A DNA stretch of 9,369 bases from CAZTLE01 sp964614415 (GCA_964614415.1 CAZTLE010000163.1:1-9369); one strand, 5' to 3'; numbered from the stretch's first letter, positions 1 through 6,663 are shown. A program made the numbers and translations. The notes: a model not told the origin generated them from the letters alone.

Positions 1-1227
1 AACCACCTCCACCAGAAGGTCAACCGCCAACTCCTCAACAGGTTCGCATTTACCCCCATCAAACTCCTCGATAATCACCTGAGGTTGCCCTCTCTGGAAC
101 TCATAGCCTTCCCGGCGCATGGTTTCAATAAGCACGGAAAGGTGCAGTACACCGCGCCCAAATACCATGAACTTGTCTGCACTATCGGTTTCCTCTACCC
201 GCAACGCAAGATTCTTTTCAAGTTCTTTCTCCAGACGTTCTTTGATATGTCGGGACGTTACGAACTTACCATCTTTCCCGAAGAAAGGAGAGTCATTGAT
301 GGTAAATAGCATACTCATGGTAGGTTCGTCTATGGCAATGGTCGGCATGGCTTCGGGTGTTTCAAAGTCCGCCACAGTATCTCCAATTTCGAAACCTTCC
401 AGTCCAACCAATGCGCAAATATCTCCGGCATGTATTTCAGTAACTTTCTTTCGCCCTAAACCTTCAAACGTATGCAGTTCTTTTATACGGGTCTTGTGAA
501 TCGAACCATCCCTTTTCACCAGGGAAACCTTCTCGCCTTCCTTGAGTACGCCCCGTTGCAGCCTACCAATCGCAATACGCCCGGTAAAAGAAGAGTAATC
601 GAGAGAAGTGATGAGCATCTGGGTATTCCCTTCGGTCACTTTTGGCGATGGAATGTGTTCCATAACCATCTCAAGCAAGGGTTCTATGGAATCGGTGGGA
701 GCCTTCCAGTCTTCACTCATCCAGTTGTGCTTGGCCGAACCGTATACTACCGGAAAGTCCAATTGCCACTCTTCGGCACCCAACTCGAACATAAGGTCGA
801 ACACGGCTTCGTATACCTCTTCAGGGGTGCAATTCTCCTTATCCACTTTATTAATGACCACACAGGGTTTCAACCCAAGTGAAATGGCTTTCTGCAATAC
901 AAATCGGGTTTGCGGCATAGGGCCTTCAAAAGCATCAACGAGCAACAGTACTCCATCGGCCATATTCAACACACGTTCCACCTCACCTCCAAAGTCGGCG
1001 TGGCCCGGAGTGTCGATAATGTTGATCTTGGTTCCTTTGTATTGAACAGACACGTTCTTGGAAGTAATTGTAATCCCCCGCTCCCGTTCCAGATCGTTGT
1101 TGTCGAGAATCAGCTCACCGGTCTTTTCATTTTCTCTGAACAGACTGCAATGGTGTAAGATCTTATCCACCAGGGTGGTCTTCCCGTGATCCACGTGTGC
1201 AATAATGGCAATGTTTCTAATATCCAT
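1..1227 (-). CDS. typA: Translational GTPase TypA/BipA, N-terminal part (C-terminus beyond window)
   Basis: Ribosome-binding GTPase of the EF-G/EF-Tu class, involved in ribosome assembly and stress or cold adaptation. Reading leftward from the ATG at 1227, 409 codons stay open to base 1. The G-domain motifs are all present: G1 AHVDHGKTT at residues 10-18, G2 RGITI at 50-54, G3 DTPGHADF at 72-79 and G4 NKVD at 126-129. A domain II-like stretch (GRIAIGRLQRGVLKEGEKV) follows near residue 220. Family members are about 600 residues long, so roughly the last third (domain V and the TypA-specific C-terminal domain) lies outside the window. The start MDIRNIAIIAHVDHGKTT matches the usual family start and sits about 20 nt below a TACTTTTG -7 element. 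It is divergent from kdsA. Long plus-strand open frames inside this region are shadows of the gene. Confidence 0.96.
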   Translation of the reverse strand, partial: MDIRNIAIIAHVDHGKTTLVDKILHHCSLFRENEKTGELILDNNDLERERGITITSKNVSVQYKGTKINIIDTPGHADFGGEVERVLNMADGVLLLVDAFEGPMPQTRFVLQKAISLGLKPCVVINKVDKENCTPEEVYEAVFDLMFELGAEEWQLDFPVVYGSAKHNWMSEDWKAPTDSIEPLLEMVMEHIPSPKVTEGNTQMLITSLDYSSFTGRIAIGRLQRGVLKEGEKVSLVKRDGSIHKTRIKELHTFEGLGRKKVTEIHAGDICALVGLEGFEIGDTVADFETPEAMPTIAIDEPTMSMLFTINDSPFFGKDGKFVTSRHIKERLEKELEKNLALRVEETDSADKFMVFGRGVLHLSVLIETMRREGYEFQRGQPQVIIEEFDGGKCEPVEELAVDLLVEVV

Positions 1228-1249
1228 AGGTCCCTTCTTTAAGGCGGCG

Positions 1250-1257
1250 CAAAAGTA
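1250..1257 (-). promoter_or_regulatory. -7 element of typA promoter
   Basis: On the minus strand this reads TACTTTTG, a full match to the Bacteroidota -7 consensus TAnnTTTG. It lies 22 nt upstream of the typA ATG, which would give a short leader of about 15-18 nt. No clear -33 TTG element is seen at the expected spacing. Confidence 0.5.
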
Positions 1258-1357
1258 CTGCTAATTCCCCGAAGTTTAGTCGTTAGGAGCATTTATATTT
1301 TCGGGCGCGAATTATTCGGCAGGCAGGGCGCGCGGAAAGAATACGTGCCGAAATTGC

Positions 1358-1365
1358 TATCTTTG
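1358..1365 (+). promoter_or_regulatory. -7 element of kdsA promoter
   Basis: TATCTTTG matches TAnnTTTG exactly and ends 19 nt before the kdsA ATG. The predicted transcript would have a leader of only about 12 nt and no Shine-Dalgarno sequence, as is usual in this phylum. The -33 element is not obvious. Confidence 0.55.
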
Positions 1366-1384
1366 CCATCTCTAAAGAGATTCT

Positions 1385-2203
1385 ATGAAACTTCAGAATA
1401 TTGCGAAACTAAAGCACACAAACTCCAATAATTTCTTTTTACTGGCAGGTCCGTGTGCTATTGAAAGCGAGGATATGGCTCTTCGTATTGCCGAAGAGGT
1501 TGTTTCGATTACCGATTCTTTAGCCATCCCTTATGTTTTTAAGGGAAGCTTTAAGAAGGCCAATCGGAGTCGTATCGATAGTTTTACCGGAATTGGAGAC
1601 GAAAAAGCGCTGACGATACTTCGGAAAGTGTCCGAGACCTTCGACGTCCCAACAGTTACCGATATTCATGAAGTTGAAGACGCCGCTTTTGCCGCTCAAT
1701 ATGTGGACGTCCTGCAAATCCCGGCTTTTCTGGTGCGCCAGACCGACCTCGTGGTAGCCGCGGCCAAAACGGGTAAGGTGGTGAACCTGAAGAAAGGGCA
1801 ATTCATGAGTCCGGAAAGTATGAAACACGCCGTGAAAAAGGTTACCGACAGCGGAAATGAGCAGGTGATGATCACCGACAGAGGAACCATGTTCGGATAT
1901 CAGGATATGGTGGTTGACTTCCGTGGAATTCCTACCATGCAACAATTTGCACCTACGGTACTGGATGTTACCCACAGTTTACAACAACCTAATCAGAGTA
2001 GTGGTGTAACGGGTGGGCGTCCCGAAATGATCGCTACTATGGCCCGTGCGGGTATCGCTGCCGGAGCGGATGGTCTGTTCATAGAAACCCACTTCGACCC
2101 GGCCAACGCAAAAAGTGATGGTGCAAATATGCTGGATTTATCACTGCTGAAAAAACTACTGACCGATCTAACGGCCATTCGAACAACCGTAAATCAACTG
2201 TAA
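1385..2203 (+). CDS. kdsA: 3-deoxy-8-phosphooctulonate (KDO-8-P) synthase, metal-dependent type
   Basis: Cytoplasmic enzyme condensing phosphoenolpyruvate with arabinose 5-phosphate to give KDO-8-phosphate, the precursor of the KDO sugar of the lipopolysaccharide inner core. The 272-residue length is normal. Family signatures run the whole length: LLAGPCAIES (19-28), FKGSFKKANRSRIDS (52-66), QIPAFLVRQTDL (111-122), NLKKGQFMSPESM (134-146), DVTHSLQQP (194-202) and GLFIETHFDPANAKSDGA (230-247). The residue at the class-defining position is Cys24, where E. coli has Asn26. With His197, Glu234 and Asp245 it reproduces the spacing of the Aquifex metal site (Cys11, His185, Glu222, Asp233), so this should be the metal-dependent class. 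The gene is monocistronic here. Its last 10 nt overlap the tail of the convergent DUF1801 gene. Confidence 0.97.
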   Translation: MKLQNIAKLKHTNSNNFFLLAGPCAIESEDMALRIAEEVVSITDSLAIPYVFKGSFKKANRSRIDSFTGIGDEKALTILRKVSETFDVPTVTDIHEVEDAAFAAQYVDVLQIPAFLVRQTDLVVAAAKTGKVVNLKKGQFMSPESMKHAVKKVTDSGNEQVMITDRGTMFGYQDMVVDFRGIPTMQQFAPTVLDVTHSLQQPNQSSGVTGGRPEMIATMARAGIAAGADGLFIETHFDPANAKSDGANMLDLSLLKKLLTDLTAIRTTVNQL

Positions 2204-2553
2204 AATTTCTTATCCTTTACGCTGTAAGCGTCCTGAAGTACTTCGATAACTATGGGCTCGTTTATCTCTTCCAACGTTCTAAACCGAAGGGAACGCATAT
2301 ACTTCCGGCCTTCCGTGATCATATGTTCCAGGTGCACCGATAGGTGCGCAGCGTTCCAAAAGCCCAGGTCCACATAGCCCTTGGTACAATTGAGGTAGCA
2401 AAACGGCGTTTTACCGATATAATAGAACGGAATCTTATACTTGTAAAGCATCTCTGCGTCGGGCACCGTATGTTCGATAAGCAATTGAAGATGGAGAAGT
2501 ATAGCTCGAAATGGCTCCTCCTGATCAAGGATGTATTGTTCTGCTGGATTCAT
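2194..2553 (-). CDS. DUF1801 (YdhG-like) domain protein
   Basis: Small cytoplasmic protein of 119 residues that fits the DUF1801 family. The recognisable parts are the N-terminal helix pair, PDAEMLYKYKIPFYYIGKTP (31-50), and CYLNCTKGYVDLGFWNAAHL (52-71). Some relatives, such as B. subtilis YdhG, are described as frataxin-like iron chaperones, but that cannot be transferred to this protein from sequence alone. The ATG at 2553 is preferred over an in-frame TTG two codons upstream. The gene ends inside the kdsA 3' end (10-nt tail-to-tail overlap). Its start is only 25 bp from the divergent transglutaminase-like gene, so the two share a very short promoter region. Confidence 0.82.
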   Translation of the reverse strand: MNPAEQYILDQEEPFRAILLHLQLLIEHTVPDAEMLYKYKIPFYYIGKTPFCYLNCTKGYVDLGFWNAAHLSVHLEHMITEGRKYMRSLRFRTLEEINEPIVIEVLQDAYSVKDKKFYS

Positions 2554-2566
2554 GCTCAAAAATGAG

Positions 2567-2574
2567 TATCTTTA
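2567..2574 (+). promoter_or_regulatory. Possible -7 element for the transglutaminase-like gene
   Basis: TATCTTTA matches seven of the eight positions of TAnnTTTG. It ends only 4 nt before the ATG at 2579, so transcription would begin at or next to the start codon (leaderless or nearly so). The overlapping upstream sequence has a small inverted repeat, CTCA-AAAA-TGAG (2555-2566), lying between the two divergent starts. Confidence 0.35.
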
Positions 2575-2578
2575 AGTT

Positions 2579-3553
2579 ATGCGTAAAAGCTTGTTGCTCA
2601 TATTATCTCTATTAATGTATGGGGCCTACGGTCAGACCTATGAGGTCGTTGACAATAAAGTTCGCAATTATCCTGCATTTCAGGACATAAATACTCTGGT
2701 AATACGTGTTTCCAATGACTTTTCTTCTGAAGAAGAACGCGTTAGAGCGTTTTATACATGGATCACTCATAATGTCTATTATAATCATCCGGCCGCCATG
2801 GCGATACGCAATGGCGTGCAGCGACGTACGCAAATCGTCAATGCTTCATCCCATGGACAAAAGAACAGGGCGCGGCAGTTAGCCGAAACTGCCTTCCAGA
2901 CCAAGGTGGCCCTTTGTGGGGGATTAAGTCAGTTGTTTGCAGAACTATGCAGTAGGACCGGAATCGATGCCAGGGTGGTCTACGGGGTCTCCAGGATTGA
3001 TGTTTCGGAGATCAATGAAGTGCGTAATCTAAAGGATCACGCTTGGAATGCTGTTTATGTAAACGACGAATGGAAGTTGTTGGACATTACGTGGTCCACT
3101 GGGAGACGAGATCGAACCACCGGCAAATGGATACGAAAAGTTGACGACTATTATTTTTTCACCCCGCCCCATATTTTTAATGCCACACATTATCCCGAAT
3201 GTTCTTTTTGGCAACTCACGGAGAAGGCAAAGAGTTTACAGGACTTCTTCAATACCCCTATGCTCTACCGTGAATATTTTGAAAGCGGTATTGATCTGAG
3301 AGAGTTTGAAAAGGGCCTCATCGAGCTTCCGCCGGATGTCCGTAAACTCAGCATTTCATTTCATCGAAATCCTTCCAAAAGACCTGAACTGTACTACAAG
3401 TTTGCCGGGGAGCGCTACCTGAAACAAGTTCGTGTTAAAAAGGACGCTCACAATCAATACACGGCCGTGGTTCCCCTGGGTAAGCGTCGTGATAATATTC
3501 TCACAATCTATCTGAAGAACAAGCCCCTAATGGGATTTAAAGTAGGGAAATAA
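2579..3553 (+). CDS. Secreted transglutaminase-like superfamily protein
   Basis: Predicted exported protein of 324 residues. MRKSLLLILSLLMYGAYG looks like a signal peptide with cleavage near residue 18 (AYG before QT); it is not a clear lipoprotein signal because no lipobox Cys follows. The transglutaminase/protease-like core has the papain-type triad in order: Cys113 in ALCGGLSQLF, His154 in KDHAWNAVY and Asp169 in WKLLDITWS. This arrangement resembles the Cyk3/kyphoscoliosis-peptidase branch often seen in Bacteroidota. Substrate and reaction (peptide hydrolysis or crosslinking) are unknown. The C-terminal 100 or so residues (from about 225) have no motif I recognise and may be a beta-rich accessory domain. 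The start is fixed by the signal peptide. A hairpin follows the stop at 3565-3590. Confidence 0.85.
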   Translation: MRKSLLLILSLLMYGAYGQTYEVVDNKVRNYPAFQDINTLVIRVSNDFSSEEERVRAFYTWITHNVYYNHPAAMAIRNGVQRRTQIVNASSHGQKNRARQLAETAFQTKVALCGGLSQLFAELCSRTGIDARVVYGVSRIDVSEINEVRNLKDHAWNAVYVNDEWKLLDITWSTGRRDRTTGKWIRKVDDYYFFTPPHIFNATHYPECSFWQLTEKAKSLQDFFNTPMLYREYFESGIDLREFEKGLIELPPDVRKLSISFHRNPSKRPELYYKFAGERYLKQVRVKKDAHNQYTAVVPLGKRRDNILTIYLKNKPLMGFKVGK

Positions 3554-3557
3554 GCAA

Positions 3558-3590
3558 AGAAAAAAAGGTTGCCCGAAAACGAACAACCTT
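3558..3590. terminator. Hairpin downstream of the transglutaminase-like gene, possible terminator
   Basis: A perfect 7-bp stem, AAGGTTG (3565-3571) with CAACCTT (3584-3590), encloses a 12-nt loop. On the plus strand it is preceded by an A-run and not followed by a T-run. On the minus strand the stem runs directly into a T-rich tract, so it looks like a better intrinsic terminator for leftward transcription. It may still end the upstream plus-strand gene. Confidence 0.4.
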
Positions 3591-3802
3591 ACAACATAAT
3601 CGCTTTTATTAACTCCCCAATTAATTAAGCATTGTAAAGATGCAACCTAATCGAACACGAATCAATAGGAATTTTCCGGTTTTTAATGAGGGTTTTTCCG
3701 GTTTCAGGATGTCCTCCGGTGGATTCGAAGACTCATTTACCCTCATTTCATAAAATTTTCCAAAACTTTTCATTTTCCTTGCTCATAGTCCGTTTTTTAT
3801 TT
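3591..3802. other. Non-coding spacer with repeated TTTTCCGGTTT words and a 9-bp inverted repeat
   Basis: No convincing gene is seen. The 11-bp word TTTTCCGGTTT occurs at 3672-3682 and 3694-3704, exactly 22 bp apart (about two helical turns). A shorter TCCGGT follows at 3715-3720. The inverted repeat AATGAGGGT (3685-3693) and ACCCTCATT (3739-3747) brackets the second and third of these. A 37-codon open frame (3640-3753) crosses the same stretch but lacks coding support. The operator and promoter of the next gene begin at 3803. Confidence 0.5.
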
Positions 3803-3821
3803 TACTTTGAAAAACAAAGTA
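3803..3821. promoter_or_regulatory. Operator 1: 19-bp palindrome before the membrane protein/regulator operon
   Basis: TACTTTG-AAAAA-CAAAGTA, with perfect 7-bp arms, ends 7 nt before the ATG at 3829. It matches the site at 4750-4768 at 16 of 19 positions, and the three differences are confined to the centre. The arm TACTTTG also resembles the -7 promoter element, so a bound dimer would be expected to block transcription. The likely ligand is the winged-helix protein encoded at 4438-4731, which would make this an autoregulatory site. That assignment is inference. Confidence 0.75.
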
Positions 3822-3828
3822 CTTTAAA

Positions 3829-4437
3829 ATGAGCGAGCAAGACTATCTTAAGGACATTAGCGAGATTAAGAATCTGATGAACCGATCGTCCCGGTTTATC
3901 TCATTAAGCGGGCTTTCCGGTATCATGGCAGGCATATATGCACTAATCGGTGCGGCGGTTGCTTATTGGTTGGTAAGTACTACAGGTAGAGAGTATTTGA
4001 TACTGGACGGAAAAGTATTCCGACTTATACTCCTCGATTTGTTCCTCATTGCGTTTCTAAGTGTTATTACTGCATTCTTTCTCACCTCCCGAAAGGCTAA
4101 AAAGAACGGTGAAAAGATATGGGACGCCTCTTCCCGGCGGCTGATCATCAACTTCCTTGTTCCATTGGTCGTGGGCGGGGCCTATATTCTTATTATACTG
4201 AACCAGCAGAAGTACGGTCAAACAGGGGCCCTAATGCTCATATTTTATGGGTTGGCCCTGGTGAATGCCGCCAAATATAGCATTGGAAACATACGGTATT
4301 TAGGATATATTGAAATACTTTTGGGACTTATTTGTGCGATCTTTCCCGGCTATGGATTCTGGTTATGGGTCATCGGATTCGGGGTAATGCACATTATTTA
4401 CGGCAGTCTCATATACATTCAGGAATCCAAACAGTAA
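3829..4437 (+). CDS. Six-TM integral membrane protein, unknown function
   Basis: A 202-residue protein with about six predicted membrane segments (approximately 28-50, 64-86, 105-124, 132-149, 158-174 and 176-196). A short charged N-terminus (MSEQDYLKDISEIKNLMNRS) lies before the first segment and reads as an amphipathic or coiled region. No catalytic motif is visible and I do not recognise a named family. It is the first gene of a two-gene operon: its TAA (4435-4437) directly abuts the GTG of the winged-helix regulator. A palindromic operator sits just before its ATG. The arrangement suggests a membrane protein co-expressed with, and perhaps sensing for, the regulator, but nothing in the sequence proves interaction. 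Confidence 0.85.
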   Translation: MSEQDYLKDISEIKNLMNRSSRFISLSGLSGIMAGIYALIGAAVAYWLVSTTGREYLILDGKVFRLILLDLFLIAFLSVITAFFLTSRKAKKNGEKIWDASSRRLIINFLVPLVVGGAYILIILNQQKYGQTGALMLIFYGLALVNAAKYSIGNIRYLGYIEILLGLICAIFPGYGFWLWVIGFGVMHIIYGSLIYIQESKQ

Positions 4438-4731
4438 GTGGGAATTATTGACGACATAAATAAACTATTTGACCACCGCATTCGCCTGGGTATCATGTCC
4501 ATCCTGGCGGTCAATGAAGATGCCGATTTTAACAGGCTCAAGGAGCTATTGGAAGTGACCGATGGGAACCTGGCCAGTCACCTGAAGGCACTCGAACAGG
4601 CAAATTATATCAACGTGGAGAAATCATTCATCGGTCGAAAACCCAATACGCGCTACAGTGCTACCCGCCTGGGAAAAGCCGAGTTTAAGAAACATATAGA
4701 AGCATTGGAAAAGCTCATTCGAAAGGGCTAA
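4438..4731 (+). CDS. Winged-helix transcriptional regulator (HTH_34 type)
   Basis: A 97-residue DNA-binding protein, essentially a single winged-helix domain (PF13601-like, related to ArsR/MarR/PadR folds). A helical N-terminus with FDHRIRLGIMSIL (11-23) comes first. The predicted recognition helix lies in TDGNLASHLKALEQ (41-54), and the beta wing is at 60-76 with the family-typical FIGRKPNTRYSAT. No separate ligand or metal site is seen, so it probably acts as a dimer through its terminal helices. The start is GTG, immediately after the upstream TAA with zero spacing, which implies translational coupling to the membrane-protein gene. Twin palindromes flank this operon (3803-3821 and 4750-4768). 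It is the obvious candidate to bind both, repressing its own operon and the downstream coq4-like/creD operon. Confidence 0.92.
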   Translation: MGIIDDINKLFDHRIRLGIMSILAVNEDADFNRLKELLEVTDGNLASHLKALEQANYINVEKSFIGRKPNTRYSATRLGKAEFKKHIEALEKLIRKG

Positions 4732-4749
4732 TATATTTTTTTGATTATT

Positions 4750-4768
4750 TACTTTGAATTTCAAAGTA
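4750..4768. promoter_or_regulatory. Operator 2: 19-bp palindrome before the Coq4-like/creD operon
   Basis: TACTTTGAA-T-TTCAAAGTA is a perfect palindrome with 9-bp arms, ending 8 nt before the ATG at 4777. It has the same length, arms and distance to the start codon as operator 1, and the linker to the ATG is also alike (CTTTTAAT here, CTTTAAA there). It lies between the regulator stop (4731) and the next start. This implies an independent promoter for the downstream genes, under the same control as the regulator operon. Confidence 0.78.
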
Positions 4769-4776
4769 CTTTTAAT

Positions 4777-5301
4777 ATGAAATTACGAAAACAACTTATC
4801 GTCTGGTTATTTGAGATGTCACAACGGGTATACACGCGTTACTTCAAATTCAATCGCCCCTGGGGTATTGGCCGAAAAGACCTTGTTCGCTACCCCGAGG
4901 AATCCTTTGGATTTGCACTGGGATCTTTCCTGTACAGCAATGGTTTCGACCTCATTCCCAAGGTAGAACGGCACGATGCCTATCACGTGATCACGGGCTT
5001 TACAAGTCGCGTACAGGACGAGATCGCGCTACAATACCTATGCTTCGGCAATGGCAAGCGAAGCCTTTACCTTTTCGGTGTGGTTATTGTGGGCACACTA
5101 TTGCTCCCTGAGTACATTCGGTATTATCTCCGGGCGTTCCGAATCGGAACCAAAGCACACCCCTTTCACTCCCTTCCTTTTCAGAAGCTATTACATATTT
5201 CTCTGAATGAACTGCGCGCTATTGTATTCACTTCAGAAATAAGGCATGAACTAGAACATTTTCAGGCACGTCCTGATCAATTACCCATAATTAACACATA
5301 A
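4777..5301 (+). CDS. Coq4-like protein
   Basis: A 174-residue protein carrying the Coq4 signature HDxxH-x11-E: His66, Asp67, His70 and Glu82 in RHDAYHVITGFTSRVQDEIA. This motif is a metal site in Coq4, a ubiquinone-biosynthesis protein acting at the C1 position of the ring. A hydrophobic segment (about 97-112) suggests membrane association, as in the family. Flavobacteria use menaquinone, so a role in ubiquinone synthesis is unlikely and the real substrate is unknown. The ATG at 4777 is chosen over a TTG at 4741 because the longer reading would translate the palindromic operator and no conserved residues are gained. It is the first gene of an operon with creD, which begins 10 nt after its stop. 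Confidence 0.8.
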   Translation: MKLRKQLIVWLFEMSQRVYTRYFKFNRPWGIGRKDLVRYPEESFGFALGSFLYSNGFDLIPKVERHDAYHVITGFTSRVQDEIALQYLCFGNGKRSLYLFGVVIVGTLLLPEYIRYYLRAFRIGTKAHPFHSLPFQKLLHISLNELRAIVFTSEIRHELEHFQARPDQLPIINT

Positions 5302-5311
5302 ATCTATCATC

Positions 5312-6661
5312 ATGGAACAAAAACGAAGCAAATTTGGAAACTGGTTGCGCAATTCGATCACAGCACGTATGCTGGTCGTTGGACTATTGTTATTGGTATT
5401 ACTAATCCCGCTGGAGTTCGTAAAACGACTTATCCAGGAGCGGGCCTACCGACAAGAAGAAGTGGTTCGGGAGATAAATGACAAATGGGGTAATGAGATT
5501 ACCGTTTCAGGTCCCATCCTTAAAATACCATACAAGGTAATCACCGAAGAACGCATTTTCGACGAAAAAGCCAAAGCGTACTTCACTCGGGAAAAGGTGA
5601 ACATAAAGAATGCATATTTCTTCCCTGATGAGCTGGACATTGACGCCAATGTAACTACAAAACCGCTCAACCGCAGCATCTATGAATCCGTGGTATATAC
5701 TTCTGAAATGGACTTTACCGGTCACTTTAACGATATCACCTTTGCGGATACGGATATTTCCGAAGAACTTGTGCTTTGGGAAAAGGCTACGATCCTGATA
5801 AAAACTTCAAACACCAAAGGGATAAAGAATACCCTAGAAGTTACCCTGGCCGAAGAAACTCTGGCAATGACAGGACAATACGATCAAAATTATCTAAGCA
5901 CGATTCAGAGTACCCCGATAACAGGTTTGAAGGAAAAAGTCACCGGTACGATTCCCTTCAGCTTCCGACTAAAAATTAACGGAAGTGAAAGTCTCCGGTT
6001 CATTCCCATAGGTAAACAGACTACGGCTTCCATGAGTTCCAACTGGCATTCTCCAAGCTTTGACGGACAGTTCCTTCCCGACGATGAATCACGGGATATC
6101 AGCTCCGATGGATTCAAAGCTGCCTGGAGCATTCCACAGATCAGCAGACGATTCGAGCAAACTTTCTTTGGGCACCTGCCGAATTTGGATGAATTCGCAT
6201 TTGGAACCAAATTCATAATTCCGGTCGACGAATACCAAAAGAGTGAGCGCTCCGCGAAATACGGCTTTATGGTCATAGGACTTACGCTGTTGGTCTTCCT
6301 GCTCATCCAACTGGCAAGTCGCATCTACATACATCCGTTCCAGTATATTATGATTGGATTGGCACTCGTTATGTTCTATACATTGCTCATTTCGATTTCA
6401 GAACATAGTACTTTTCTTAAAGCCTATGCCATTGCCGGAGGCTCTGTGCTATTGCTTATAACGCTCTACTCCCAGGCCATTTTGAGAGGATTTCGATTCC
6501 CACTTTTGGTCTGTGCCTCACTGGGTTCGATCTATGGTTTTATCTATGTGATCATTCAACTGGAGAACTATGCGTTACTCGTAGGAAGTATTGGACTCTT
6601 TGTTATCCTGGCCATTATCATGTTCGCTTCGAGAAAAATCGATTGGGGGGGCGAAGCGTAA
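5312..6661 (+). CDS. creD: CreD family inner-membrane protein
   Basis: A 449-residue protein, close to the 450 residues of E. coli CreD. An N-terminal membrane anchor (18-37) is followed by a large extracytoplasmic domain (about 40-312) beginning with the typical QEEVVREINDKWGNEITVSGP. Five C-terminal membrane segments follow (about 316-335, 342-362, 368-391, 396-415 and 419-438). The strongest signatures are YIHPFQYIMIGLALVMFYTL (339-358) and ISEHSTFLKAYAIA (362-375). CreD responds to the CreBC system in gammaproteobacteria and affects envelope integrity and beta-lactam response. Here no CreBC pair is adjacent; a small winged-helix regulator is instead. The 3' end has a run of seven Gs (6645-6651), and the TAA is 2 nt from the next start. 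Confidence 0.93.
   Translation: MEQKRSKFGNWLRNSITARMLVVGLLLLVLLIPLEFVKRLIQERAYRQEEVVREINDKWGNEITVSGPILKIPYKVITEERIFDEKAKAYFTREKVNIKNAYFFPDELDIDANVTTKPLNRSIYESVVYTSEMDFTGHFNDITFADTDISEELVLWEKATILIKTSNTKGIKNTLEVTLAEETLAMTGQYDQNYLSTIQSTPITGLKEKVTGTIPFSFRLKINGSESLRFIPIGKQTTASMSSNWHSPSFDGQFLPDDESRDISSDGFKAAWSIPQISRRFEQTFFGHLPNLDEFAFGTKFIIPVDEYQKSERSAKYGFMVIGLTLLVFLLIQLASRIYIHPFQYIMIGLALVMFYTLLISISEHSTFLKAYAIAGGSVLLLITLYSQAILRGFRFPLLVCASLGSIYGFIYVIIQLENYALLVGSIGLFVILAIIMFASRKIDWGGEA
6645..6651 (+). other. Run of seven G at the end of creD (possible slippage site)
   Basis: In the creD frame the bases read TGG GGG GGC GAA GCG TAA. The heptamer G-GGG-GGC fits the X-XXY-YYZ pattern of -1 frameshift sites. 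A -1 shift enters the DUF2809 frame, which is open with no stop from here through its ATG at 6664. No clear stimulatory hairpin follows. It could equally be a replication-slippage tract or have no effect. Confidence 0.3.
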
Positions 6662-6663
6662 AC

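Noticed and set aside
85..1158. Several overlapping plus-strand open frames of 74-145 codons
   Set aside because: They lie antisense to typA, whose GTPase motifs are unambiguous in the minus frame. The plus-strand translations show no family resemblance.
3640..3753. 37-codon open frame beginning MQPNRTRINRNF
   Set aside because: It is short, with no recognisable domain, no promoter and unclear coding bias, and its repeated sequence is better explained by the TTTTCCGGTTT words. It cannot be excluded as a small protein or gene remnant.
4741..4776. Upstream TTG start for the Coq4-like gene
   Set aside because: The extension would encode the palindromic operator itself. The ATG at 4777 sits 8 nt after it, mirroring operator 1 and its gene.
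6643..6663. TTG start at 6643 for the DUF2809 gene
   Set aside because: It would overlap creD. The ATG at 6664 is closer to the usual family start. The open upstream frame is instead noted as a possible frameshift extension.
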